Assembly (NCBI GenBank): GCA_030684355.1
Contig: JAUXTN010000211.1
Coordinates: 1-64,000, forward strand
DNA from: Pseudomonadota bacterium
GTDB taxonomy: Bacteria; Myxococcota_A; UBA796; SXON01
DNA: 64,000 nt
Reading direction: 5' to 3'
Made by a program: the position numbers and the translations under genes. Below are positions 8,021-15,778 of the stretch, one piece after another (positions within the stretch are counted from its first letter, which is position 1; each line of letters opens with the position of its first letter). The notes beneath the pieces were generated by a model that saw nothing but the letters and a program-made list of their open reading frames with translations, had not been told where the DNA came from and made no database searches.

Positions 8021-9642
8021 GGCCCCAGCAGCAGGGCGTCGAGGTCGGAGTCGCGCCAGGCGCGGATGGCATCGCCCGGGCTGCAGACCACCGGCTCGTT
8101 CGCGTAGGCGAAGTCGAGCTGAGCCACCGCGACGTGCCCGGTGCGGCGGCGGAGCTCGTCGAGCAGCGAGGCCATCGCGGGGGCGTCGGCGCGGTCGACC
8201 ACGTAGGGGAGGGCGGTGCCATCGCGCTGGATGACGCCGGGGTGCGCGCGGACGAAGCCGGGGAGCGCGTGCGGGGCGAGGGTGCGGAACCCCGGGGAGG
8301 CCTCGGCGCGGTCGAGGTCGGCGAAGGCGCTGTCCGCGTCGGCGGAGAGCACCGCGCACCCCACGGCGGCCCACTCGCGACGGCGGAGGGCGGCGAGGGC
8401 GCGGGCGCGGAGGGCGGGATCGTCCGCGCGGAACAGGACCGTGCGGTTGGCGAGCGCGCGGGGACCGACCTCGACCCCGCCGTCGAACCGCGCCACGGTG
8501 CGGCCCGCGGTGACCAGCTCCGCGGCGACGTGCTCGGGGTCGTCGACCTTGTCGCGTGGCAGCGACGCGACGGAGAGCGCCCGGTAGCAGTGGGTGTCGG
8601 TGTAGCGGGGCCCGAGGCCGACGGTGGGGAGGCGCCGCATGGCCGTGCCCGCGACACCGAGCGCCGCGCCGATGGCGAGCCCCTCGTCGCCCATCGCCGG
8701 GAACACGGAGAGGGACTCGACGCTCGGCTCCGCGAGGAGGCGCGCGCAGAGGCGCGGGTTCGCGAAGAGGGCGCCGGCGACGACGACGTGGCCGATGCGC
8801 ACCCGGCCGACGTGGTGGCGGACGAAGGCGGCGACGGCCTCCTCGATGGCGTACTGCGCGGCCGCGGCGACGTCGGCCGGCGCGTGCCGTTGGATCAGCG
8901 CGGCGAGGGGATCGGGGTCGCGCACGAGCGCTTTCGTCGAGAAGCCGTCCCCCTGGGTCGTCACCTCGCGCGTGAAGGCGTCGCGCAGGGCGTCGGGGGC
9001 CGTGCCGCCGGCCGCGAGCGCGGCGAGATCGAGGGGATCGATGCCGAGGGCCCCGCAGACGCGGGCGGGAAACGTGGTGATCGACGCGAGCGAGGTCTGG
9101 AGGAATACGCGGTCGAGCTGGAGGTGGCGGCCCACGCTGACGGTGACCGCGGCGCCGTCCCCGGGGGTGTCGAGGGTGATGACGAGGGCGTCGCTGCGGT
9201 CCTGGCAGCGGTAGGCCGCGGTGGCGTGGGCGCGGTCGTGCTCGTGGAGGTCGACCGACGCCTTCTCGAAGCCGAGCGCCCGCATCTTCGGCTCGAGGAG
9301 CTTCCGGGCGATGTCCTGCTCGACCATGTAGAGGCCGGACGCGCGCAGGGCGGCCTGGTAGCCGCGCCACGCCTCGCGCCAGCGCGGGGTCACGCGCTCG
9401 CGCAGGTTCGGGCGCGCCCGCAGCAGCGACGCCTGCGCGGAGGTGCCCCCGAAGACCACGCGGTCCACGTCCCGCGCGCGGATGCCGGCGGTGTCGAGCA
9501 CGGCGTCGATCGCGCCGGACGGGAAGGCGCGGGAGTGGCGCTCGCGGTCGATGCGCTCCTGGGCCACCGCCGCGACGAGGGTGCCCTCGACGACCAGGGC
9601 GGCGCTCGCATCGGGACCGTCAGCGACGCCGAGGATGATCAT
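7987..9642 (-). CDS. carbamoyltransferase (NodU/CmcH/TobZ-like)
   Basis: The protein has 551 residues. The N-terminal ASKHA-type fold starts ILGVADGPDASAAL, and an AQERIDRERHSRAFP stretch matches the family's ERxxRxKH...FP signature. LHEHDRAHATAAY holds the metal-ligand histidines, and GGVEVGPRALANRTVL matches the conserved GPRALGNR motif of the C-terminal YrdC-like-adjacent domain. Such enzymes transfer carbamoyl from carbamoyl phosphate to sugars or natural products. No biosynthetic cluster surrounds this one, so its acceptor is unknown. The final third is less conserved than in typical members. A TAGCCC box lies 6 nt before the ATG, suggesting a leaderless message. Confidence 0.75.
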   Translation of the reverse strand: MIILGVADGPDASAALVVEGTLVAAVAQERIDRERHSRAFPSGAIDAVLDTAGIRARDVDRVVFGGTSAQASLLRARPNLRERVTPRWREAWRGYQAALRASGLYMVEQDIARKLLEPKMRALGFEKASVDLHEHDRAHATAAYRCQDRSDALVITLDTPGDGAAVTVSVGRHLQLDRVFLQTSLASITTFPARVCGALGIDPLDLAALAAGGTAPDALRDAFTREVTTQGDGFSTKALVRDPDPLAALIQRHAPADVAAAAQYAIEEAVAAFVRHHVGRVRIGHVVVAGALFANPRLCARLLAEPSVESLSVFPAMGDEGLAIGAALGVAGTAMRRLPTVGLGPRYTDTHCYRALSVASLPRDKVDDPEHVAAELVTAGRTVARFDGGVEVGPRALANRTVLFRADDPALRARALAALRRREWAAVGCAVLSADADSAFADLDRAEASPGFRTLAPHALPGFVRAHPGVIQRDGTALPYVVDRADAPAMASLLDELRRRTGHVAVAQLDFAYANEPVVCSPGDAIRAWRDSDLDALLLGPYLVERSAVAT

Positions 9643-9648
9643 TCCCGC

Positions 9649-9654
9649 GGGCTA
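9649..9654 (-). promoter_or_regulatory. -10-like box TAGCCC, 6 nt before start
   Basis: Read on the minus strand, TAGCCC ends 6 nt before the ATG at 9642. No Shine-Dalgarno is present in the gap. Confidence 0.35.
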
Positions 9655-9709
9655 ACACGGGGAGGCCGCGCTCGGCTGGCGCGGGCCGGCTACGGCGAGC
9701 GGACGCGGT

Positions 9710-10438
9710 TCACCCGTTCGAGACGACGACGTCGACCTCGACCGCGATCTCCTCGCCCTCGAGGTCGAACGGGAGGCCCGTCATCGCGCGCCGGTAGACC
9801 TCGATCATGCGCTCGCCCATCGCGTGGGTCCGCCGCCGCGCACCCCAGCCGGCGAGCCCGGCCCCGAGGCCCGGGATGATGCGGGTGACGCGCATCATGA
9901 CGGTGGACGTGGCGCGCACGATGACCTGCCGTGCCAGCCACGCGCTCGCCTGCCGGGTGGCCGGGACCTGGGAGCGGAGCAGGTCGGGGAGCTCGCGCAT
10001 CTTCAGGCCGACCGGCCCCTGCGCCGGGAGCTCCACCTCGTACGCCGCCGCCAGGGCGCGCCACATCATGATGCGGCCGGCATCCTGCTCGGGATCGAAG
10101 CCGTAGACGACCGCGAGGCGCTGGGCGAGCCGCAAGGTCGACACGATCGTGGCGAGGACCTCCGGCGGGATGGCGACGGCGCCGACGAAGCCGCTCGCGA
10201 CGCCGAAGGCGGTCGCCCGGTCGCGCGACTGCGCGACGATGCGCCGCGCGGCCTCGTCGAGCTCTCCGAGCACCGGGTAGCTGCCGGCCTCGGCGTCGAG
10301 GAACGGGACGCCGGTCTCCCGCATCCAGCCGCGCACGTCCGCCGTCGGCACCGACGCCGCCGTGTAGATCGCGGGGAGGAGATCCTCGTCGAGTCGCTCG
10401 CCGAGCGCTTGCAGGAGGACCGAGAAGGGCGAGGCCAT
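9710..10438 (-). CDS. EcsC-family protein
   Basis: The product has 242 residues when started at the ATG at 10438 (MASPFSVLL), with GAGAG about 8 nt upstream. Upstream in-frame sequence is Arg/Pro-rich and out of character, so I excluded it. The region around 80-160 (FGVASGFVGAVAIPPEVLATI, then LRLAQRLAVVYGFD) matches the EcsC family, whose Bacillus member belongs to an ABC transporter locus. The biochemical role of the family is not established. Two hydrophobic stretches suggest membrane association. It lies 8 nt downstream of the gene at 10447-11127 and is probably in the same operon. Confidence 0.75.
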   Translation of the reverse strand: MASPFSVLLQALGERLDEDLLPAIYTAASVPTADVRGWMRETGVPFLDAEAGSYPVLGELDEAARRIVAQSRDRATAFGVASGFVGAVAIPPEVLATIVSTLRLAQRLAVVYGFDPEQDAGRIMMWRALAAAYEVELPAQGPVGLKMRELPDLLRSQVPATRQASAWLARQVIVRATSTVMMRVTRIIPGLGAGLAGWGARRRTHAMGERMIEVYRRAMTGLPFDLEGEEIAVEVDVVVSNG

Positions 10439-10446
10439 GGGAACTC

Positions 10447-11127
10447 TCAGAAGTGGATGCTCACGTCGAGCGCGGGCTGGAAGCGCCATTCGGCGGCCAC
10501 GCGGGTCGGCCCGCCGACCGACTCCGCCGTGTCCTCGAACACCTGGACCTGGGTCTTCATGTGCGGCAGGAGGCTGATCCACGGACGAATTCGCACCTCC
10601 GCCCCGGCCGAGAGGCTCGGTGCGAACCAGGCCGTGTTGCTCCGCATCGCGACGCGACCGTCGAACCCCGGGGCGTCAAGCAGGGTGCTCGTGAGGGCGA
10701 GGCCGACCCCGATGCGTACGAACGGGACGCCCCGGACGCGGTCGGAGCGACGCGCGCGGGGGTCACCCACGGGGATGCCGAGGCGGAACCCGGCGTCGAT
10801 CACGAGGTAGTCCCGGAAGCCGGTGAGGGCGCCGGCCGGGATCGGCGCCTCGGGGAAGTAGGCGCCCGCATCCACGAGCGCGTGGCGGGCGTGGTCGAGT
10901 TCCACGGTGAACGCGATGAGGTCCCCCGTCGCGAGGTCGACCACGATGCGCTCGGAGAGCGCGCCGCCGTACCCGGCCGCGTTGTCCCCCACGATCCACG
11001 AGCCGCCGAGGCCCGCGGCGATCGCGGCGCGGCGGGGCGCGGTGTCGCCGACGATGCGCGGACCCGAGCCCTCGGCGGCGGCGCCGGTCGCCACGGCGGA
11101 GGACACGAGGGCGTAGAGCGGCAGCAT
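10447..11127 (-). CDS. putative outer-membrane beta-barrel protein
   Basis: The 226-residue protein has a weak N-terminal signal (MLPLYALVSSAVATGAAA). It contains barrel-like strand pairs throughout and a C-terminal phenylalanine (ALDVSIHF), the usual Bam recognition residue. No enzyme motif is seen. It is transcribed ahead of the EcsC-family gene, and a TATCTT box sits 5 nt before its ATG. The function is unknown; the cell location is inferred from the ends of the protein. Confidence 0.55.
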   Translation of the reverse strand: MLPLYALVSSAVATGAAAEGSGPRIVGDTAPRRAAIAAGLGGSWIVGDNAAGYGGALSERIVVDLATGDLIAFTVELDHARHALVDAGAYFPEAPIPAGALTGFRDYLVIDAGFRLGIPVGDPRARRSDRVRGVPFVRIGVGLALTSTLLDAPGFDGRVAMRSNTAWFAPSLSAGAEVRIRPWISLLPHMKTQVQVFEDTAESVGGPTRVAAEWRFQPALDVSIHF

Positions 11128-11132
11128 GCGAA

Positions 11133-11138
11133 AAGATA
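11133..11138 (-). promoter_or_regulatory. -10-like box TATCTT, 5 nt before start
   Basis: On the minus strand TATCTT is followed after 5 nt by the ATG at 11127. This is one of the closest matches to TAnnnT in the set. Confidence 0.4.
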
Positions 11139-11154
11139 GCGCGTTCGGAGCGCG

Positions 11155-12027
11155 TCAGGCGACGGCGGCCGCCACCGACGGCTTCCCGCCCGTCGAGCCG
11201 TAGCGGCCGGACTCGTCCTTCGTGACGTAGGCGAGCGCGCACTCCGCGTCGTGCGTGAAGAAGAGCCGCCCGCGCCGGGCGACGAGGCCGTCGAGCAACG
11301 CGCGCTTCTCGTCGAGCAGGAGCTCGGGGAAGCGGTCGTAGCCCATGGTGATGCTCGTGTGGACCCACGGGCGGCCCGGGACGAGGTCCGACCCGAAGAC
11401 GATCGGGCCCTTCGACGCGGCGATCTCGGTGAGCATGAGGCCCGGGGTGTGCCCGTTCGAGAAGTGGAAGCGGTAGTCGGGGCCGAGCGTGGGGGAGGTC
11501 TCGCCGTCGACCAGCTCCAGGCGGCCGGAGGCCTCGAGGAGCTCGTTGATCTCGGGGATGAAGCTGGCTCGATCACGAGGATGCGGATTGCGCGCACGCT
11601 CCCAGGCGGCCCGGCTCACGAGGAACCGCGCCTTCGGGAAGAGGAGCTGGGGCTTCCACGTCTTTCCGGGCTCGTAGGCCGAGAGGAGGCCGCCCGCGTG
11701 GTCGAAGTGGAGGTGCGAGAGCACGACCACGTCGATGTCCTCGTGGGTGAGCCCGGCGGCCGCGAGGGAGTCGAGGAGCACGTGGTTCTCTTCGAGGATG
11801 CCGTAGCGATCGCGGAACGCCGGGGCGAAGAACGCGCCGATGCCCGTCTCGAAGAGGATGTTGCGGCCCCCATCGCGGACCAGCAGGCATCGGCACGCGA
11901 GATCGATGCGGTTGCGCTCGTCAGGCGGGGCCCAGCGCTCCCAGAGCGCTCGAGGCGCGTTGCCGAACATCGCCCCGCCATCCAGCTTCTGGTGGTTGCC
12001 TTCGATCGACCAGATGCGCCGTTCCAT
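11155..12027 (-). CDS. metallo-beta-lactamase-fold hydrolase
   Basis: The 290-residue protein carries the HLHFDH metal motif with H105, H107, D109 and H110. It has a third histidine in NGHTPG, the bridging aspartate in FGSDLVP and a late histidine in FTHDAE, so the full dinuclear zinc site is present. The overall layout resembles lactonase-like members of the fold, such as AHL lactonases, but the substrate cannot be told from sequence. There is no signal peptide, so it is cytoplasmic. A TACAGT box lies 6 nt before the ATG. Confidence 0.85.
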   Translation of the reverse strand: MERRIWSIEGNHQKLDGGAMFGNAPRALWERWAPPDERNRIDLACRCLLVRDGGRNILFETGIGAFFAPAFRDRYGILEENHVLLDSLAAAGLTHEDIDVVVLSHLHFDHAGGLLSAYEPGKTWKPQLLFPKARFLVSRAAWERARNPHPRDRASFIPEINELLEASGRLELVDGETSPTLGPDYRFHFSNGHTPGLMLTEIAASKGPIVFGSDLVPGRPWVHTSITMGYDRFPELLLDEKRALLDGLVARRGRLFFTHDAECALAYVTKDESGRYGSTGGKPSVAAAVA

Positions 12028-12033
12028 GGCGCG

Positions 12034-12039
12034 ACTGTA
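12034..12039 (-). promoter_or_regulatory. -10-like box TACAGT, 6 nt before start
   Basis: The minus-strand TACAGT ends 6 nt before the ATG at 12027, matching the TAnnnT pattern exactly. Confidence 0.45.
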
Positions 12040-12046
12040 TCACCGG

Positions 12047-12193
12047 TCAGGGGCCGGGCACGTCGGGGGGGCCGGGCGGGACGGGCTCGGCGGCGCGCGT
12101 GAGGTCGTGCAGGTGAGCCATCTCGTGCATCGCCCACGCGAGCGTCACCAGCGTGCCGAGGAAGCGAAACAGGCTGCGCTCGACGGTGGCCAT
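12047..12193 (-). CDS. small hypothetical protein (48 aa)
   Basis: This frame encodes 48 residues starting MATVERSLFRFLG, with a hydrophobic segment (FLGTLVTLAWAM), a His-rich stretch (HEMAHLHDL) and a Pro-rich tail. It fits the gap between two genes on the same strand, beginning 36 nt after the lipoprotein at 12230. No Shine-Dalgarno is visible, and a TAGCTT box lies about 40 nt upstream. It is too short to classify, and coding status is uncertain. Confidence 0.4.
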   Translation of the reverse strand: MATVERSLFRFLGTLVTLAWAMHEMAHLHDLTRAAEPVPPGPPDVPGP

Positions 12194-12229
12194 GGAGGAA
12201 GGGTGCGCGCGCGCGGCCCGTTTCGCAAG

Positions 12230-12721
12230 CTATTTCGACCCGCCGGTCGGACTGCCGCGCGTGGGGGTCAGGAGGTGTGCCTGGATCCACCCCTCGACCG
12301 GGGGCGCGCAGGATCCGCACCAGACACGGGTGCGGATGGCCTCCTCGCCGCGCACTTCGAGGGCGACGTCGGGGACGCCGAGCACCGCGAGCGGCTTCCC
12401 GTAGTCGTCCACGATGGTGATGGGCGCCTGGACCGTGCGCGCCGCGTAGGCCGGGAAGGCGGGGGGCTCGTCGCCCTCGGGTTCGGCGGAGGGATCGTCG
12501 CCCTCGCCTTCGGCCGGCGCACCGTCGGAGGGAGGCGCGCCTTCGCCGGGAGCTTCGCCTTCGCCGGGGGCTTCGCCCTCGACGAGCTCGTCCTCCGCCC
12601 CAGCGCCGTCCGTCTCCCCGCCCGCGGCTTCATCCACCTCGACGTCGTCGGCGGGTAGAGGCGGGGGCTCGTAGGCTTCGGGCTGCCAGCAGCCGAGCAC
12701 GAGGAGGAGGGCCGGGACCAT
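12230..12721 (-). CDS. acidic, low-complexity lipoprotein
   Basis: Starting at the ATG at 12721, the protein has 163 residues and begins MVPALLLVLGC, a lipobox after ten uncharged residues. An in-frame ATG eight codons upstream (12745) would lie on top of the divergent gene's start and is less likely. A Glu/Gly/Ala/Pro-rich linker with short repeats (EGEAPG units, about 45-80) connects to a C-terminal region of about 75 residues containing a WCGSC pair. The first gene of the divergent operon starts 23 nt away, so the two share a promoter region. The function is unknown. Confidence 0.65.
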   Translation of the reverse strand: MVPALLLVLGCWQPEAYEPPPLPADDVEVDEAAGGETDGAGAEDELVEGEAPGEGEAPGEGAPPSDGAPAEGEGDDPSAEPEGDEPPAFPAYAARTVQAPITIVDDYGKPLAVLGVPDVALEVRGEEAIRTRVWCGSCAPPVEGWIQAHLLTPTRGSPTGGSK

Positions 12722-12729
12722 GGCACGAG

Positions 12730-12735
12730 TATAGA
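12730..12735 (+). promoter_or_regulatory. -10-like box TATAGA, 8 nt before start
   Basis: TATAGA ends 8 nt before the ATG at 12744, within the 22-nt space between divergent genes. Confidence 0.4.
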
Positions 12736-12743
12736 AGCTCGCC

Positions 12744-13601
12744 ATGCTCCCCGTCGGCGCGCGCATCGCAGTCGTGTCTCCCTCCGGCATCTTCGACCCC
12801 GTCCGGCTCGAAGCCGGCCTCGCCGTGGTCCGGGAGTGGGGCTACCGACCCGAGCTTCTCCCCGGGGTGGGGCGGCGCCACCGCTACCTCGCCGGCACGG
12901 ACGCCGTTCGGCTCGCGGACCTCGAACGGGCGCTCCGCGGCGGGTGGGATGCCGTGTGGGCGGCGCGCGGGGGGTACGGCCTCTCCCGGCTCCTCGGCGG
13001 CCTCCCATGGGCGGAGCTCGGCGGCGCCCCGTTCATCGGGTTCTCGGACGCGAGCGGGCTCTTGAACGTGCTCGCGGCCAGTGGCCGCCCGGCGGTGCAC
13101 GGGCCGGTGCTGAACAGCCTCGCCGACCTCTGCGATCCGCCGTCGCGGGACCACCTCCGCGCCCTGCTCGCCGGGGATCGGCTGCCGCCCCTGCACGGGC
13201 GCGTCCTGCGGTCGGGACGCGCCGAGGGGCCGCTCGTCGGTGGGAACCTTTGCGTCCTCGCGTCGCTGTGCGGAACCCCCTGGCAGTTGCGCGCGCGGGC
13301 CTGCATCCTGCTCCTCGAGGAAGTGAACGAGGCCCCCTACAAGATCGACCGGATGCTCACCCAGCTCATCGACGCCGGCTGCCTCGACGGCGTGGCGGGC
13401 GTCGTCTTCGGGTCGTTGTTGAACGCGGACGCCCCGGAGGGCGCGGACTGGTCGATGGACGACGTGCTGGTCGACCTCCTCGCTCCCCTTGGCGTGCCCG
13501 TGCTCGCGGGGCTGCCCGTCGGCCACGGCCCGGCGAACCGCGCGTTCCGGGTGGGCGCGAGCGCCTGCATCGTCGGGGATCACCTGGAGATCGAGGCATG
13601 A
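12744..13601 (+). CDS. ldcA: LD-carboxypeptidase, peptidase family S66
   Basis: The protein is a 285-residue cytoplasmic enzyme of murein recycling that removes the terminal D-alanine from tetrapeptides. The catalytic serine is in GFSD (S101), the glutamate in LLEEVNEAP (E192/E193) and the histidine in PVGHGPAN (H261), the Ser-Glu-His triad of the family. The upstream RGGYGLSRLL motif is also conserved. It heads a run of four genes. Its stop overlaps the ATG of the next gene (ATGA), so translation is likely coupled. Confidence 0.93.
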   Translation: MLPVGARIAVVSPSGIFDPVRLEAGLAVVREWGYRPELLPGVGRRHRYLAGTDAVRLADLERALRGGWDAVWAARGGYGLSRLLGGLPWAELGGAPFIGFSDASGLLNVLAASGRPAVHGPVLNSLADLCDPPSRDHLRALLAGDRLPPLHGRVLRSGRAEGPLVGGNLCVLASLCGTPWQLRARACILLLEEVNEAPYKIDRMLTQLIDAGCLDGVAGVVFGSLLNADAPEGADWSMDDVLVDLLAPLGVPVLAGLPVGHGPANRAFRVGASACIVGDHLEIEA

Positions 13602-14563
13602 TCGGCGAGGAGTGGACCACCCAGCTCGACACCGTGCTCGCTGCCGCCGAGGGGGAGGTCGCGCCGGCGATCTCCGCGGTCGTGTGGCGTGCCGGCCGGG
13701 AGCTCTACGCGCGGGGCCCGGACCGCGTCTACGACCTCGCCTCCCTCACCAAGCCGCTCTGCACCGCCGAGCTCGCGATGACCGCCGTCGACGCGGACGC
13801 CCTCTCGTTGAACGGGGGGCACCCGCTCCTCCCCGCGGGCGTCACGATCGCGCACCTCCTCCAGCACGCGGCCGGCTACCCGGCGTGGCGGGCGTTGTGG
13901 GGGGAGGGGAGCCGCGCGGACGTGGTCCGGAGCGCCATCGCGACGCCCCGGCCGCACCCGCCCGGCGCGGTGCACACCTACTCCGACCTCGGGTTCCTCG
14001 CGCTCGGCGCCGCGTTGGAGGCCGCCGGGGGCGCGCGACTCGACGCGCTGTGGGAGGGGCCGCTGCGCTGGGGGGACCCCCGGGCCGAGCCGACGTTCTG
14101 CGAGGAACGGGCGGCGTCGGTGCAGGGCACCGTGCATGACCGCAACGCGTCGGCGATGGACGGGGTGGCGCCGCACGCGGGCCTGTTCGGGAGCGCGCGG
14201 GAGGTCGCGACGGTCGCCGCGCGGTGGACGACGGGGGAGGTGCCGATGTCCTACGTCGCGTTCATGCGGCGCGGCCCGGGCACGCACGTGCTCGGGTGGG
14301 ACACGCCGAACCCGGACGGGACCTCGTCCGCCGGCCCGCGCCCGCCCCGCGGCGCCTTCGGGCACCTCGGGTTCACCGGCACCGCCCTGTGGATGGTGCC
14401 CGCGAAGGGAATCGTGGCCGTGCTCCTCACGAACCGGGTGCACACCCGCGCGGGGCCCGCGCCGATCCGCGCCCTCCGGCGCGCCTGGTTCCAGGCGGTG
14501 TGGGACGGCCTCGGCGTCGCGGCCGCCCCCAGCGCGCCCGCCGCCCCGGCCGTGGGGGCATGA
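13598..14563 (+). CDS. class C beta-lactamase/DD-peptidase-like serine hydrolase
   Basis: The product has 321 residues. The three active-site elements of the class C beta-lactamase/DD-peptidase fold are visible: SLTK at 49-52 with the nucleophile S49, YSD at 128-130 in the place of YxN, and HLGFTG near 258 as the KTG equivalent. No signal peptide is evident at the chosen start, which is unusual because most relatives are exported. A cytoplasmic esterase or peptidase acting on recycled muropeptides would fit the neighbouring ldcA. Both ends overlap the adjacent genes by 4 nt. Confidence 0.8.
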   Translation: MIGEEWTTQLDTVLAAAEGEVAPAISAVVWRAGRELYARGPDRVYDLASLTKPLCTAELAMTAVDADALSLNGGHPLLPAGVTIAHLLQHAAGYPAWRALWGEGSRADVVRSAIATPRPHPPGAVHTYSDLGFLALGAALEAAGGARLDALWEGPLRWGDPRAEPTFCEERAASVQGTVHDRNASAMDGVAPHAGLFGSAREVATVAARWTTGEVPMSYVAFMRRGPGTHVLGWDTPNPDGTSSAGPRPPRGAFGHLGFTGTALWMVPAKGIVAVLLTNRVHTRAGPAPIRALRRAWFQAVWDGLGVAAAPSAPAAPAVGA

Positions 14564-15762
14564 CCCCGTTGCTCGATCGCGAGCGCCTGACGAACTACCC
14601 CCGCATCTTCCTGGCCTTGTACGTGACGATCGGGGGATGGTGGCTGTTCACGGGGTCGGGCCTGCTCGACCGGAGCGGCAAGCCGATCGGCGTCGACTTC
14701 GTGACCTTCTGGGCGGCGTCTTCCCTGGCGCTCCAGGGCGAGGCCGCCGGGGCCTGGAACCTCGTGCGCATCACCGCGGTCGAGCGCGCGGTCATCGGCG
14801 CGGAGATCCCGCCGTACGCGTTCCATTACCCCCCGACCTTCCTGCTCTTCCTCGCGCCGCTCGCCCTGCTCGCGTACCCGTACGCGCTCCTCGCGTGGTG
14901 GAGTGCCACCGTCGCCGCGTTCCTCTCCGTGGTGCGCCGGATCGCGCCGACCCCGGTGACGGCGGGCCTCGCGCTCGCTTTCCCCGGCTTCTTCCAGAAC
15001 ATCATCCAGGGCCAGAACGGCGCGTTCACGGCCGCCTTGCTGGGGGCTGGCCTCCTGGAGGTCGACCGGCGGCCCCTCGTCGGCGGCGCGCTCCTGGGCA
15101 TGCTCTCCTACAAGCCGCACCTCGCCCCGCTCGTCGGCCTCGCGCTCCTCGCGGGCCGGCGGTGGCGCGCCCTCGGCGCCGCGGTCGTCACCGCGCTCGT
15201 CGCGGCCGGCGTGAGCGCGCTCGTGTTCGGGCCCGAGGCGTGGGTGGCGTTCCGGGGGAACGTGCCGTTCGCGCTGCGGGTCCTGGAGACGGAGGGCGTG
15301 CTCCCATGGTTTCGCATGCCGACGGTGCAGGTGGCGGCGATGCTGCTCGGCGCGCCGCCTCCGGTGGCCCGGATCGCGCAGGGCGTGTCGACCCTCGTGG
15401 CGGCGATCCTCGTCGCCCGGGTGTGGGGGCAGGGCGCCTCGCTCGCGGCGCGCGCGTCGGTGCTGGCGTGCGCGGCCATCCTCGCGACGCCCTTCGCGTT
15501 CGACTACGACCTCGCGGTGCTCGCGATCCCCGTGGCCTTCCTCGGCTACGACCGGTGGAAGAACGGGTGGCAGCGTGGCGAGCGGCCGCTCCTCGTGGCC
15601 GCGTGGGCCGCGCCGCTCGCCGCGCCCGCGATCGCCGAGTGGACGAGCGTCTCGTTGACCCCGCTCCTGCTGCTCGCATTGGTGTGGACGGCGTCGTTGC
15701 GCACGGCGGCGGCGCGGACGGGCGCGCTGGACGCCCCGGCCGCGCCAGGCGTCGCGTCTTGA
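14560..15762 (+). CDS. GT87-family polytopic glycosyltransferase (DUF2029)
   Basis: The 400-residue membrane protein has roughly ten hydrophobic segments. It starts at the ATG overlapping the previous stop. The family signature DFVTFWAAS follows the first membrane span, and GQNG and KPHL are placed as in GT87 enzymes. These use polyprenyl-phosphate sugars outside the cytoplasmic membrane, as in mycobacterial mannosyltransferases. The acceptor here is unknown. It sits between a wall-recycling pair and a membrane sulfatase-like gene, suggesting modification of an envelope glycan or lipid. Confidence 0.8.
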   Translation: MTPLLDRERLTNYPRIFLALYVTIGGWWLFTGSGLLDRSGKPIGVDFVTFWAASSLALQGEAAGAWNLVRITAVERAVIGAEIPPYAFHYPPTFLLFLAPLALLAYPYALLAWWSATVAAFLSVVRRIAPTPVTAGLALAFPGFFQNIIQGQNGAFTAALLGAGLLEVDRRPLVGGALLGMLSYKPHLAPLVGLALLAGRRWRALGAAVVTALVAAGVSALVFGPEAWVAFRGNVPFALRVLETEGVLPWFRMPTVQVAAMLLGAPPPVARIAQGVSTLVAAILVARVWGQGASLAARASVLACAAILATPFAFDYDLAVLAIPVAFLGYDRWKNGWQRGERPLLVAAWAAPLAAPAIAEWTSVSLTPLLLLALVWTASLRTAAARTGALDAPAAPGVAS

Positions 15763-15778
15763 GCGGCGCGGCGGCCCG

